Assembly (NCBI GenBank): GCA_022376515.1
Contig: WTXI01000009.1
Coordinates: 434,001-498,000, forward strand
Source of the DNA: Lactifluus volemus
Lineage: Eukaryota > Basidiomycota > Agaricomycetes > Russulales > Russulaceae
DNA: 64,000 nucleotides
Direction: 5' to 3'
The stretch's first letter is position 1. Each line of letters begins with the position of its first letter. The translations under genes and the position numbers were made by a program. Of the stretch, positions 1-13,657 are shown in pieces. The notes beneath the pieces are model-generated. The model was given only the letters and a program-made list of their open reading frames with translations, did not search any database and was not told the origin of the DNA.

Positions 1-808
<808 letters not shown>

Positions 809-1657
809 GTTTAAATGAACTGATTAGGTGGTGTCATCAAAATTCTGTATCATAAGGGAGCTGGATGTCAGTATTCCCTGCACTCTTTTTTTTTTTCTTT
901 CTTCGCGATCTTGTATCAAATTGCATGGACTACGTTTTATAATGGACGATACACGTGCTGTTCCCATGACCTGACCTGACGGAAAGAGAGGTTCCTTCTA
1001 ACCCAAAAACAGTTGCTGGACTTGGGAATACGCGGGATTTGGCAACATGACCCAGAGCGGAACTGACTACAACAACGGACGATCTCGTTGCGCTTCTATA
1101 TATCCATCTCCCTAATCATACCACCGTCAACCGTTAGCAAACGATCGCCTTTTTTTGGGAGGATGGCTGGTGATGGAACAAATTAGGTAAAGCTCTGAAT
1201 CCACCAATGAGAACGAATTCGAAGCGTCGAGACGGCGAAGGTGAACGGCGACAACGAACAATTCCTCGAATGAAATCTCTCTCCTCGACCTCTTGACGAA
1301 ACACCCTCGAAGGAGAAAAGGAGGAGAAAGTTCCATGGACGCGGACCATTCTGAGGTTTTTAATGTAGTGCATAGATGCCGTCACCGGTTGAAGGAGATG
1401 CGGGAACTCCGCGTCCGTGCCAGAACTGGAGCAGCAGCAACCCTGAGAGCTAAGCCAAGACTTCGAATGGATGATGGTGATCCCGCTGCTGCTGTTTTTG
1501 TCCCCGGGGCTTGTCGAACTTGACAAATAACAACCCCCAGCAGGCGAGCCACGCTGGGCAACTAAGTTGTACCCCCCATGCCGGAGGGTCTGTCGGATTC
1601 CCAAGCGAACGAGGAGGGGACGCTGATGATTTCAGGGAAGGGAATTCCGTCTTTGAG
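809..1657. other. Intergenic spacer
   Basis: This is the stretch downstream of GFA1. Overlapping open frames exist on both strands at about 1127-1604, but none shows a recognisable motif, start context or splice pattern. The minus-strand frame could be a 3' tail of the helicase copy at 1658-2884, which I cannot confirm. Confidence 0.4.
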
Positions 1658-2884
1658 TCACATCAGGGCATTGTAGGTGACGTAAAAGTGAGTGGGTGCT
1701 GCGCGGGTGTTTATCGTTCTTGCTTGGTGTCGGAGGTTGTGGTGGCGTCGATGACGCTGATGTCTGGACTTCCTGGGCGACTCGAAGGGGGCGAAGAGTA
1801 GGGATGATGGTGGTGTTTGGTAACTCGACAGGTCTTTACTTTGTAAGGCTCTGCAATCAATCCAGGGGTCGTGGTGCCGCAACCAGTGATTACAGAGCTG
1901 TCCCCGAGAAGCGCGAGCCTCCCCGCTACTTGCAGGAAACACTTGTCGGTGATGACTACCATTCCCTTGCGGTACCGAGTCAGTGCGACGTTCACGGGTT
2001 CGCAAATCCAGCTTGCTGTGTTCTGACGGAAGAAAGGATCACAAGGTCTGCCTCATTTCCTGCACGGGTCAACAACGGAATATAAGTGAGGGCAAACAGG
2101 CGAGGGTGGCTCATCTTGTACCTTGAAAACTGTCCACGTTGTGAACACATCCCGATTGTATATTTTCCGCTTTTAGCTCTCTAATGATGGCAGCTCGTTG
2201 GGGGTCATAAAACGTTATGACGCATAACTCGAGGCCGCGTTGATAATATCTCCGAGGTCCGGACGACCATATGCACTTCCTGTATATTCTGTTTCCGTAA
2301 TCTTTAGCTTCGGCACCATCTTGATCTGGCTCTCACCCTCACCTCGTAACTCTTTCCTTGCTCCCTTTCATCGCCTTTTCAAGCGTCAATGAACCTTATG
2401 CACGAATAATCCACGATCTCGTGACACGGTAGCAGGTTTCCGTTATAAACCTTGTCAGAGATAAATTTGCCCAAGGCAATGGGAAGACGGTCTGCGGTCA
2501 TGTGGTCAGCATTGGAGATTCTGAGAAATGTTGATTACATTGCGTATCAAGAATGTATGCCCACCTTTTGAGATGCTTGACATCGAAATGGTTTGGAGGC
2601 ATGCCGCCTAGGCACCATAAAGTGGAACTAACAGATAAGAAATAATGAAGTAAGAATATAGGCCTATATGGCTCAGGGTGTTTGGGATCTCCGAAAAGCG
2701 CACTTTTTTTGGTGAGCACCTTGGAGAACGCGTCAATAGGTGCTGGAACCAGAGCCTCGTAATGGCCGTGAAGAGATTCTTTGCGATCTGGTCTGCGACT
2801 TGGCAAACGACAGGTGCTGAATTGCGCCATCTGAGAGTCAAAATAGGAAGTCGTACAGAGGAGGAAGGCAACATCTAGCGACAT
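1658..2884 (-). pseudogene. Truncated second copy of UPF1-like SF1 helicase (C-terminal half)
   Basis: This minus-strand segment matches the C-terminal half of the helicase gene at 6232-9070. Shared pieces in order are the GDPK motif region (about 2690), the LDTQC segment (about 2540), a FISDKVYNGNLLPCHEIVDY block (2405-2475) and the motif VI block RMNVALTRYRKGMVVITDKC (about 1930-1995). No Walker A or DEAS motif is present and similarity stops near 2884, so the ATPase core is missing. In this copy the motif VI region is uninterrupted, while the longer copy has a frameshift there. The tail after motif VI differs from the longer copy. It reads as a 5'-truncated tandem duplicate; whether it is expressed is unknown. 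Confidence 0.7.
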
Positions 2885-3190
2885 ACAAGGTTCCCGAGTT
2901 CTTCACAGGCTGACCACAGCCATCTCTACAGCAACTCGTATCGAGAAGTAATTTGGTGAGACGGCGAATTAGGCTCGGGACTGGTTCCACACAGCGACGG
3001 GAACACTTTTTGGTGGTGGTGACTGGAGTGCGAGCAAACGTGTAGGAGTAGGGAACTCGAGGAGACAGTAAGGCTGGTCGCTCGTTCGCGTTAGACTCTC
3101 ATGGACTCGGTGGCATAGTGACTGACTCGGATCAGGCGCCACTGTCACTTAAATCCCGCGTTCAGTCACGTCCGAGTCCGAGTTGTCCCC
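2885..3190. other. Spacer upstream of F-box gene
   Basis: This stretch lies between the truncated helicase copy and the F-box start codon and should hold the F-box promoter. It contains repeated GACTCGG/GTCCGAGT elements (about 3090-3185) but no clear TATA box or ORF. Confidence 0.35.
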
Positions 3191-5006
3191 ATGGACCCCG
3201 ACCTAGCTGAACCCCATGCTCACCTCTTACGAGGTATTGACAATGACATCGAGTCGTTGAAAGTGTCCATTCTCGCGTTGAAATCCCGACGTAATTCGCT
3301 TGCTTTCATCTCGCGTCTGCCTCCAGAAGCCATGGCCACTATATTCTCATTTGTATCTTCACCCGGAGGACCAATACTTTCCTCCCCAGATCCGAAACCT
3401 GATCGTCTTGGATGGCTACGTGTCGCTCACGTCTGCCATCTATGGCGTGAGATAGCACTCAACCAACCCCGCTTTTGGAGCCACATCGACTTCGACGCGT
3501 TGACCTCAGCAGGCATAGCTGAGATGCTCACCCGGGCGAAGATGGCTCCCTTATTCCTGGAGGCGGAGATTACTCACCGCTGGGATATGGCCCGGATATC
3601 GGCCTTCCAGGAAGAACTTGGAGCCCATATTTCCCATACTGCTCACCTTACCATTTCTGCGAAATTCGTCCACCTCCACAAGACCGTTGAACGCCTCGTA
3701 TCACCTGCCCCCACCCTTGAGGTTCTCTCGTTGACGAATGAGCCTCCTTCGGATAGACAGCCATGGCCGTGGGAACGAATAAGCATCCCCGACACTCTCC
3801 TTGGAGGCATCGCCCCGAGGCTCTCTTACATCGAACTCAGTGACTGTGACATCAGTTGGAAGTCGCCTCTACTTAAAGGCTTGCAGCGCCTCGAATTATT
3901 TGGGCTCTCTACACATGCAAGACCGTGTCTCGAAGATTGGCTAAACGCCTTGAATGAAATGCCCCAACTAGAAGTGCTTATTCTTCACTACGCCACCCCA
4001 CTTGCCTCCCAATGTCCCCCACTCATATCCGAGCCTGACCGCACCGTGACACTTCCCGTCTTGGCGCGGATCGACATCACTGCCTCTGCGGAGGATTGCG
4101 CAGTCGCACTTGCTCATCTGGTGCTACCGGCTCTCACCTGGCTACACGTCAACGCCGAGTCCCACCAATGGGAAGGCAACGACGTCCGGGCAGTTATTCC
4201 ACATCTATCCCGAAATGCCCATGGACCTCAAGACGCCGAGCCACTTCAGAGCATGTTGATCATGGGCGACAAAACGCGCGCCGAGATCTTCATATGGACC
4301 ATGCCCGATGTCGACGTTGAGGTGCGGGATTCTATCACCTTACTTGGTTCGGCACTCTCCACACGTGTCTATTTTTCTGCTACGGGGAGGGGTTGGGCTC
4401 AAGGCACGGACCTCGTGATCTTGGATGCGACGTTGGCGGCACTCCCTATTAATTCCCTCTCGACCATTACGGCACAGAATCGCCTCAGCAAAGAAGTTTG
4501 GCTTCATCAAGCGCCGAGATTATCCCTGCTCGAGCGTGTACGACTCGTCCCCACAGCGGCGGTTACATTTAGGGAGATCCTATCAGAAGCTGAAGGCGTG
4601 GCACCCAATCCCCCCCTGTTCCCATCACTCACAAAGCTTATCCTTGTCAACTACCCTTTGACCGTGTCCAGGACATTCCTTCTGCGCGACGTCCTTATAA
4701 AACGCGTGGAACAGGGGTCCCGATAGAAACTCTTGACCTACAGACCTGCGTTGCGACTGACCGTGCAATTCAGTTACTTGGAGAGATTGTGGTCGATGTA
4801 CGGGGCCCAGCTGCCAGTAATACGTTGAGGGCATGGGGACCAGCATTTCTTGACTGGAATCGGGCAGGGTACTCATACGATGAGGATGAGGATGGGGATG
4901 AAGAGGAATCTGAGGAATTTCTGAGGATGAAGAAGAAGAGTGGGAAGAGTGGGTGGGTGCAGACGATGAATCTGATGACGATTATTATGAGGCTGACTAC
5001 TTTTGA
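3191..5006 (+). CDS. F-box domain protein
   Basis: The protein is probably a substrate adaptor of an SCF-type ubiquitin ligase, a family strongly expanded in Agaricomycetes. It opens with a short heptad-like helix (residues 15-35, DIESLKVSILALKSRR), followed by the typical F-box core ISRLPPEAMATIFSFV and RVAHVCHLWREIAL (about residues 37-95). A leucine-rich C-terminal part follows that resembles degenerate LRRs (HLTISAKF, LEVLSLTN, YIELSDCDIS, LQRLELFGL). A continuous frame of 511 codons ends at 4726. Two single-base additions, one in GGGG near 4715 and one in TTT near 4920, extend the protein to an acidic tail ending DDYYEADYF with a stop at 5004-5006. The continued frame looks genuinely coding (VPIETLDLQTCVATDRAIQL). 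The target is unknown. Confidence 0.85.
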
Positions 5007-6231
5007 CGACCCCTTCATGCTGTTCACCTAATATTGTACATAGTTCTTAGGTACAGGTACCAAGTCCTTTTCCATCAAATAAACATTACTCTCTATGAGC
5101 CTATCTCTAGTCAACAGAGCTACTAGTACGTTACCCAATAAAATGTTTTCGCGTTAACGCTATCTGCGTTCCCCTCGCCCTCCCTCTTATTTAAAGTGTC
5201 AGCATTTTGATTCTGTAATATGTGATTAAGACCGAGACGCGTCCCCCCCCAAACTACGAGATTGGAAGAGGGAAAGCAGGGAGATTATCAGCGTCATGTT
5301 GATGCCGCTCGGGCTTCGGCCACTCACAGACCATTCTGGTCGCATGTGAGAGGAGTGCTTCTTGTTTTTTCCTTATTATTCTTTCTCTTTTCATTTTCCT
5401 TATTCTTATCTCTTCATTTCTAGGCGTACAGTATGAATGTACGGGTAGCGCATAAGCATAAGTAAGGAGGGGGTTGGGGGTGGAATTAGACCCAACGCTC
5501 GTGGAGGGGCACACCCCGAAGATCTGGGGAAGCTTGATCACCTTGAGAAGCATAGTATCCGCATTTCCTCCTCGAAGGTGTGTGCGAAGATCACTGGCAC
5601 CCCGACTATGTATAGACGAAGTAGGGATTGTAAGAACAAACCTCAGTCTTTGGGAAAGGACTGAGGAGCGCCAAAATGAGCGTCGCTCTGGCCGTGTTAT
5701 GGTCAGGCGGTACCGATAAATGCAGAAATGTCAGCGCCGACCTGCATACAGCGGCTCACGTGGTGGCCGCGAGTTATGTCAGCGCGTGTTAGCACTCGTC
5801 AAAGGATGGAATTCTGAGCGCTGTTCTCAATCCTGAATTTCAAGCTCAAGCGCTCAAGGGTTATGTCTTTGTATTGGCTACATGGAGTAAAATATACAAA
5901 TGCAAAAAAAAAGAGGCAAGAGTCGAACAGACATGCTATGACTCAGACTAATCACAACGGGGTTTCATCATGATGTCCTTGCCGCCTACGCCACGCCACG
6001 CCGCTAACGTTGTGATGCTGTTGCCAGACGACTCCCAGAGTCGGAACGAGTGCTGGAGGGCCTTGGGACTTCTCCCGGTGTCGGATACTGGGACATGAAG
6101 TGGCTCGGGACTCAATGTCCGATGTCTGGACGGCGGAGTCAACTTTGAGCCCTGGGCGCGTTGAGGCAGCTGGATAGGTGATGGAAGTGATACTCCGGAA
6201 GCTCGACAGGTTCAGAATCATTCAACATGCT
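5007..6231. other. Intergenic spacer, no gene recognised
   Basis: It holds homopolymer and low-complexity patches, including a C-run near 5246-5253, a G-rich block at 5466-5480 and an A-run near 5905. Short ORFs occur on both strands at 5250-5720 without any recognisable motif. The right end, about 5950-6220, lies just 3' of the helicase stop and may be its 3' UTR. Confidence 0.45.
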
Positions 6232-9070
6232 TTCCAGTCGATCCAGCTGTCACGGTGCTGCGACCAAGTGCGGTTAAGTTTCCCCAGCAGCGTAGATTTC
6301 CCAGCTCCTTGCAGAAAACACTTGTTGGTGACGACCACCATCCTTTACGGCACCGGGTGAGGGCAACATTCATGCGAGGCTCAGACTTCAGGAACCCCGG
6401 TTTCTGCGTTCTGACAGAAGACAGAATCACATAGTCTGCCTCATTTCCTATGATACAAGCAAGGATTAGGGTCAGTGTTCTAGCTCAAGGAAGGTGTGCG
6501 AGGAGTGGCTCATCCTGTACCTTGAAAGCTGTCTACGTTGAAAACACACCCCGATGGTAACTTTTCTGTTTCTAACGCTCTGATAATAGCAGTGCGTTGG
6601 GGATCATAAAACGTTATGACGCAAAACTCGAGGCCGCGTTGATGGTATCTTCGTGCAATCCGGACGACCATATGGACTTCCTCGATATTCTGTTCCCGTA
6701 GTCATTAGCTTCTGCACCATCCTGATCTGGCTCTCATACTCACCTCGTAACTGCTTCCTTTCTTCCTTTCGTTGCCTTTCCGAACGTCGATGAACTTTAT
6801 GCACGAATAATCCACGATCTTGTGACACGATCGCAGCTTTCCGCTATAGACCATCTCCGAGATAAATCCGCCCAGGGGAGTGGGAAGCCGGTCTGCGGCA
6901 GTGCCATCAGTTTGGAAAAGGCTTAGATTGAGATGGATGATCACATTGGGTATCAAGGAAGTGTGATCGCTTTTCGAGGTGTTTAATGTCGAAAATGGTT
7001 TGTAGCTCTGCCGTTTCAGCACCATATGGCGGAACTAAGGGATAAGAAGCATCAAAGAAGTATGTGTGCCACTGGGTACGGAGTCTATGTCTCACGTTGT
7101 TTAGGATCTCCGAAAAAGCATACTTTAGTGAGCACCTTGGAGAACTTGTAAAACAGGTGCTGGCATCTCCTGTTAGTGTTTTCTCATCAATTCAAACAAT
7201 GGGGTTACCATGAACTCAAAAACATCGATCTGCGAGGCCTCATCAATGACGAGAGACTTCACTGGAATGAGACGAAGAAGACCGCAGTCTTGAAGCTGTG
7301 GGTTCGAAAGCATGGTGAGAGTGGACAACACGAGTTTGATACCATCAACACCATCGAAATATCCCTCAGCGGAAGCTCATCTGAGCGAATCAATGTTTTT
7401 TCAATACCCTTGTACAGGTGTTCGTGCCTGCGTGCGTGTAGGTACTGAAGACTGCAAGAGCGTGAAAATTGACACATACCATTCGAAGAGGAAGTCTTTG
7501 GAGACGATAAGCTTGAATTTGACACCCTTTTGGAACAGCTTTTCGGCGATGTTCTTCACGCCGACATTCGATTGCGCAACAATCCAGCAAGGTGATTTAT
7601 AATCTACCCAAATTGACGCGGCCGCTGCAATTGTTGTAGTCTTCCCTGTTCCAGGAGGCCCTGAGAAGTCAGAGACCCATCAGCTTGCGCGGAGATTGGA
7701 AGAGGCTGAGGAGTATACCATGTGCGATGACCAATGAATCGCACGGAGCGGTGGAAACCATAGCGGCAACAACCTCCTTTTGTGAATCGTTTAGTGGCTG
7801 TAGGACCCGGAATGCATGGCCGCATGATAAATCAACTTCTTCATCACACCCGCCTGCTCGATTATTCTTGGGAGACCAGATGATGTTGACGAATAGCGGA
7901 ACTTTACGCGGGCTTGTGAGGGATAAGACTAGGAAGTAGTACTTGGCCAGCTCAGAGTTTGTTGGTTCTTCTCGACCAATCACTCGGATACGACTGACGT
8001 CTGCCGAGATGGGTCGTTTAGGTGCGGCCAACGAGAGCCGACCTTGCACACGCTCGATACTCGCCTTGACAATGTCCCCGTTTGCTAGATGGACCTCAAG
8101 GTGAGACTAAGAAGATGGTCAGACCGTGTATCGACGCCCTCAAATACCATACAGTGTCTTGCCTGTTTACTTTTTCTGATACGTGTCTTGAAGCGGGCAT
8201 TTATTACACCTATGCCGCCATCATCATTTGTGTCGACCTTTGTAAAGTCATTCTCCTTGATTCTAGGCTTTGCTAAATCCATGCGAATAGCTCTTGTTGC
8301 TACATCAACCAAAAGTCGGAGTATCTGGAAGGAACAATGTGTAACGAATTAGTATTATAATACTAGGCTCTAGTGAACCCTTACAGGCTTTTTAACAAAT
8401 CCCGTGCTCAGTGGTGGGTCTAGGGTCATAAATAAAAAGGCCTTATCGGCAGCCCTGGAAGCGAATATCAGCAAACAAGAGAAGCGGGAGCAATCTTACG
8501 TACATCGCTGTAAACCAAGCACGAATGGCATAATTTGGCCGTGGCGTGCCAGAGGGATTCCATTTACCCCTTGTTACCCCCCATCCCACCTTTTGTTCAC
8601 GCGATGTGCATTAACTGATGGGTTTATGGAGTTCCAAAATTTACCCGGAGTCATTGGGCCCTCGAGTTTCGTCCTGTCAGGGACTCTCGTTGTCGTGAGG
8701 TCATATCCAGAGGTGTTGAAACCCAGAAAATGCGCAAGCAAGACGATTGTATATGGCATCTCAAACCCTGCAAGATACTGGATTTTGAGAAAAGCTCCTG
8801 CAGCAGTTGGCGTTGCTTCACATTCAATCGCGGCTGTAAAGAAAGACAAAAGACCTGGTCTCGTAAAGCAAGGACCAGAGTCCGGACGCAAACCCCCTTC
8901 TGAGACAGCTCAACCGATACCCCTACCACGTAGGTATCCTCCAAAGAAACGGCCGCATAAAAGTCTGCTCGCAATTCGGCCAGATCTGTAAGCGAGTAGT
9001 GGCGTGCAGCGGCAGACCTCGGCCCGTCCTGAATTTCGGATTGCTGGAGAGTGGTGGTTCTGATAGGCAT
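6232..9070 (-). CDS. UPF1-like superfamily 1 RNA/DNA helicase
   Basis: This multi-exon minus-strand gene has ordered SF1B motifs. They are an LNDSQKEVV Q-motif (about 7790), Walker A HGPPGTGKTTT created by splicing near 7655-7735, the Ia-like WIVAQSNVGVKNIAEKL (about 7570), Walker B VIDEASQIDVFEF (about 7225), GDPK (about 7110), the IV region VITFYDPQRTAIIRALE (about 6600), VFNVDSFQ with NEADYVILSSVR (6410-6530), and motif VI RMNVALTRCRKG (6350-6380). The N-terminal ~180 residues (AGFEMPYTIVLLAHFLGF, about 8700-8760) are not a domain I can name. I placed the start at 9070 (MPIRTTTLQQS). Motif VI needs one extra A near 6340 to continue to the stop at 6232. Agaricomycetes carry many such single-copy-divergent helicases, so assignment to true NMD Upf1 is not justified; no CH zinc domain is visible. 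Confidence 0.8.
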
Positions 9071-9993
9071 GACACCGAGTAGGTGAAGTGTGGAAGGGTT
9101 ACAGGGAGGCCTGTGGGCAGACAGTTGAAGCAAAAAGAAAACAGGTTAGAGTGTCGGAAAGGCAGGCTGGTGATAAGAGAAATGGTGCCACAACGAGACG
9201 CAAGTTGCCCAAAGAACATGATTGACGGTATATTTATGGGTGAAGACGCCGTCAACTAAAAAGGCAGGTGGTCTGACGGTTGATGCAACGTTGATGAAGC
9301 GTGCTTCGAAGAGTCGTCTGCATTTCGGATGAAGAAGAATGGTTGACCACACCATTGTGGAATTTCGCAACAAACCTAACAAATAAAGGTAACGAATGGA
9401 GAAAGCAATGTTGTCCACGACTCGATGTGCGCGCACACGGGTAATCACCATCCTGGGTGTTTGTGGTATTTCACCGAGCCTCCCTCTCAATCCTATTCCC
9501 ACGACCGTGTCATATCGGCAGTCCCCGATGTCATAGAGACCGCAGGCATGGCGCCCACGTCCAAAACTCTTTGATAAATTCATTGTCGATGCCATTGCAC
9601 GACTGTCATCAACTAAACGTATAAAAACCACGCCGTATTTATCAGCCCTGACAGTGGAGTCCTTGAAGAACATGCATATGGAGGCAAAGGATGAGCGTCG
9701 TAATCAGAGCATGACTGCTCATCCCTCCTCAAAGTCTCCCGTGTGACTCATCCTTAAGCACTGCTCTTGAAGAAAGACTCGTCCATCTGTGCCCTAGTAT
9801 CCTCGCACCTTTCTTGTATCTCCTCCCCTACATTCTTGACACGCGCTCCCCAGCGCACGTACACCAACTCATACACCTCCTTTGTGGGCAGTAATGCTTT
9901 CCAAACACGAGTTCAAGTTATAACTCTGGACTATATTCCTAGCTTTACATGATTCCCAACTAGGGGGAATAGACCGGGAAACTTTGGGGTAAG
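9071..9993. other. Spacer with repeat shared downstream of each P450
   Basis: Bases about 9570-9760 form a block that recurs at about 13800-13985 and about 16925-17130. It contains ATTCATTGTCGATGCCATTG on the plus strand and a following CCCTCCTCAAAGTCTCCCG motif. Each copy sits at the 3' side of a P450, so it belongs to the triplicated unit. On the minus strand it has a short frame with FIRLVDDSRAMASTM that is conserved between copies; I cannot name it. Confidence 0.55.
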
Positions 9994-12102
9994 CTAACGC
10001 ACCATGGTATCTGCGATGATTAGCTCCTCTGCTTGTTTATCCCGAGGACAATTGAGCATGGGAACGAGTGTGGAGAGCTAATGAAGTGATTAGCTTCATT
10101 GAATAAGGATATGGTAGTTGTGCTATACCTTATGATAGCGCCCTTATACGAGTATACAAATGGCTCATCTTGCACTTTCTCGATATTGAAAACCGACAAT
10201 AACGACGAGACCACAATAAACATCGTTGCATCCACAAAGTGCCTTCCTGGACAAATCCGCTTTCCCCATCCAAACGCTGATGTTACAATAGGATCGTCAA
10301 GAAGGGTCCCATCTGGACCAAGGAATCGTTCCGGCTTAAAGACGTCAGGCTCTGGATACAACGTGGGGTCATGCATAATTGCCCTACAAAGAGTTGATAT
10401 ATGAATACCTCAATGGGATAGAAAGACAACCAACCATGTATTTCCAATCACTATCGCGCCTGAAAAAGATGCTCAATTCAAGGTCCGGAAGATTAACGAA
10501 GGACAGACCCTTAGGTATGAAGTAGCCGTCATATACGTCGTCTTTTGTGGATGCATGCGGAACACCTGATCATGACATTCAGCAACCACACAAGTGGATC
10601 GCTCGAGTGGTCACGCACCCACAGGCAAAATGGGCCGCCACCTTAGAATCTCTTTACACATTGCATCGACGAAAGATAACCTTGAACGATCCTCGAACGT
10701 CGGAAGTCGCTCTCGTCCTGTGATAACATCAAGCTCGCGCTGCGCTCTTCTTATTGTGTCAGGGTATAGCAACATCGCCAAGAAAAAGTTAACCAAAAGG
10801 GAAGTCGTCTAAACATCGGAGCCCTAGTGTGTCAAGTAGTGTTGGACGCATGTGCTGGCCAACCTACAGTGTCACTTCCGGCTGGAGAGAGTCATTTCGA
10901 GGAGATCGCAGTGGTGTAATAGCTACTGACCTGCATAGAGCGTCCCTAAAGCGCCAACGGTCGTCTCATTGGCCATTTCGCGCTCTGGTCCGCTTAGTTT
11001 CTCCTCTTCCAGTAGATTTTCGAGAGCAAGAGAGGGTCTTGCAGTGCCCTTTTCCTACCACACAGAAGTTCATTCGACGCAGAAGAAAGTTACCTCACTA
11101 ACTTACCATTCCATCTCTAACGAACTTGATCAGTTCATTCCTTACCTCAACCCCGAGGTCATAGCCGTAACGAGCAAGCGGCTTGTAGCTAAACCACGGC
11201 AACCACTCAGGGATGTGCCGAACTGTGGAAAGTCATCATGAGTCGAACTTGCCAGATAGGGAAGAACGGACGAAATGGAAGATCATTGACGAGTAATGCA
11301 CCCGGAAGAGCAGTTTCCCCGCCAATCTCTGCCAGTTTCCTAGCTGCGTCAATTCTCCTGTCGTTGCGTCCGCTCACTTCATAGCCATAAGTCATAGCCA
11401 AGATTAACTCTCCTTGCAGGCTGTAAAACCAGAAAATGATTAGATAAAGAAAAAAAAGATTACAAAAGGGGGACTGCTGACAGCTCGATGTGAGCCTCCC
11501 ATTCACTGGGATTCTCCAGTAAGCGGGTGAGGAGTGAACGGGTCTTGGCCAGTTGCATAGGATGATATGATGCCGCAGCGCCAGGTCGAAGGCCGCGATC
11601 GAGTAGCTTGCGTCCTCGGCGAAAATACTCATCATATCTCGCTGTCGGTAAAAACCATTCCATTCCCATCCTGTTAAGTCTAGAGTAAGAGACAGGGATG
11701 CAATCTTGGACTATAAATACGCACATCTCATAGAATGGGATCACGGGTCGATCAGAATAGATCTGACTACGCTTCTCAAACAAGTCCTTGGCTGCTTGGA
11801 CAGAGTTGAGCACGATGATGACTTGACCGAACACACGGAAGGACAAAACGTCGCCTGAAAAGTCCGATTTTAACCAGAAAAAAATCAAAAAGGGTGTTTG
11901 ATACCATATTTCTTCGAAATTGGGTGTATGAAATCCAAGAAAAATCTTTGGGTATATCAAGAAGGTTGCCTATCAGAGGCAGCGGACGTGGTCCGGGAGG
12001 GTAGGGCAACCCCCTCCGTCGTCGACGGGCATTAATGGTTTGAAGAGCGAAAAAGCAAAACAGAAGAACAAAAAGATCAACGAGAGGAAACAGAGAAGAC
12101 AT
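9994..12102 (-). CDS. Cytochrome P450 (tandem copy A)
   Basis: This is an ER-anchored heme monooxygenase resembling the O-methylsterigmatocystin-oxidoreductase-like P450s common in Agaricomycetes. Features in order are an N-terminal membrane helix (FVLLFCFFAL), the hinge PYPPGPRPLPLIGNLLDIPK, an AAGSDT-TT I-helix formed across an intron near 10870, KEILRWRP (ExxR), KPERFL, and the heme loop FGWGKRICPGRHF with its cysteine ligand (about 10230-10260). There are about ten short introns. Single-base losses occur near 11917 (TTT) and near 10050, so this copy does not read through as written; copies B and C are intact at the second site. It shares with B a 9-bp in-frame deletion after EKVQD relative to C. 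Substrate unknown. Confidence 0.85.
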
Positions 12103-13657
12103 GGGCTGGAGTCCGAGTCATCCCCGTACTAAAACTGGCTCATATAAAGCTATTTGGCCAATAGGGAGCCCGATTCGGACCACCAACATAGTTTGATTGA
12201 TTGCTTGGAAACCCCATAACATTCGACGTTAAAGGTTAAAGTGCGTTACTGTAACTTGTTGCCGCTAGTGTTGCCGCGGTCCGGTGCGAGTTAGCACCGG
12301 TGCGCTACTGGTGCAACTCGACCGCACACGAAAATATTTGACTCGGGCCACTGGCAGTCAATAGCTTTGTTATAATAGTAAATTACGACTTGAAGTGTTG
12401 GGATCATTGTCCCGCTCATCATCTCGGAGATATGACACTTTGGGATTTTATTATGTTAGACTTGTACAAAGCTTCGGGCATTCTCGGGATCCTAGATAGG
12501 TGTAGTTGCAATACGTAACGTTGGTACTCAGGGACTCCGTACTCAGCAAACACACGCAAACTATAGTGAGCCACGACTTTCCAAATGTATATGTACTCGT
12601 AGTTCTTACCCTGGGGAGTGGGGACTCAGCGTTGTCATGAAGCCCTACTAGTTCCTCTATGTTACCCTAAGATATAAGTTCTTGTATTGCTTCCTCAGTT
12701 GCGTGATCAATGGCATAGACTTCTTCTTTGGCAATCAAATGGGAACCAGTGTTGTTGTAATGCGATCCACATTCTTGTATGAATGCCACTCCACATCACT
12801 ACAGAGTAACGCCCAAGCAGCAGATTGCTGCACCACACGCCGCTTATGCACTGGGGGATGAAAAGTGGTCAAAGTCGAATGAGATTGTCCTGCTAACGAG
12901 CATCCAGGGGTGGCCGGTGTTGAGCTGCTTTCAACAGTTGTCGGAGGGCCAACACCACATATCAAGGAAGGATGCTCTGTAGTAGGCGCTGCTGGGATGC
13001 GGGGCAGTTAAAAAGGGGGTCTTTGAGGGGTAGCACTTGCCCCTCAAGTTTGGGGTTGCCAGGCCGTCTCCACTATTTTTCTCAGGAAGTTCAGCAGGAG
13101 GTGCAAAAGGAATGAGAGGGACCTATCCACCATCTCGCACCTCCTCACACGCTTCCCGTACCACGTGCACTCACCCAAAACCCTGCATCGTCATCACCGG
13201 AAGAACTTGAAGCCCCCCGAGCGGGATTCGACACGCTTTCAAAGGAACGCTGGGACATTCAATTGCGAATCTGAGGGTTGGTAGTAATGTTATGAATAAA
13301 CGGCAGTGCTATAGGCCCGTAGCCACTACCATGAAGATCCAGGAAATAGATGTATGAACTGATGAACGCAGGGGCTGCACAAACTAGCGGATGACATGTC
13401 AAGATGACTGCATTAGCCTCGGTTTAAGCCGATGCAGCTGGCATTGTTTGTCGTGGTGCCGTTATCCTTGTGACGGCATTGAGGGGGAAACGGGGGTGAA
13501 CCGCAAGCTTGAGCTGCAGTCTTCATAACCGTCTCGGTTTGAGATCCCTGACAGACTCCAGAGTCGTGTAGAATCATAGTTCCATGTGAGGATAGGGAAG
13601 CAATTGTGTGCAAAACAATGAAAATCCATTCATGAACAGGTCAGAATAACGCGGCAT
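12103..13657. other. Spacer upstream of P450 A
   Basis: Bases 12103-12240 are the P450 promoter block, also present upstream of copies B and C. Bases about 12665-12790 match 16690-16820. On the minus strand both contain a short coherent frame (YNNTGSHLIAKEE..., IDHATEEAIQE) that I cannot assign; it may be a remnant of an older gene. The remaining 13000-13657 is unique with no gene recognised. Confidence 0.45.

Noticed and set aside
9146..9673. A 175-codon minus-strand frame between the helicase and P450 A
   Set aside because: Only its first 30 residues recur in the other P450 flanks; the rest has no motif and the recurring part is explained by duplication of the P450 unit.
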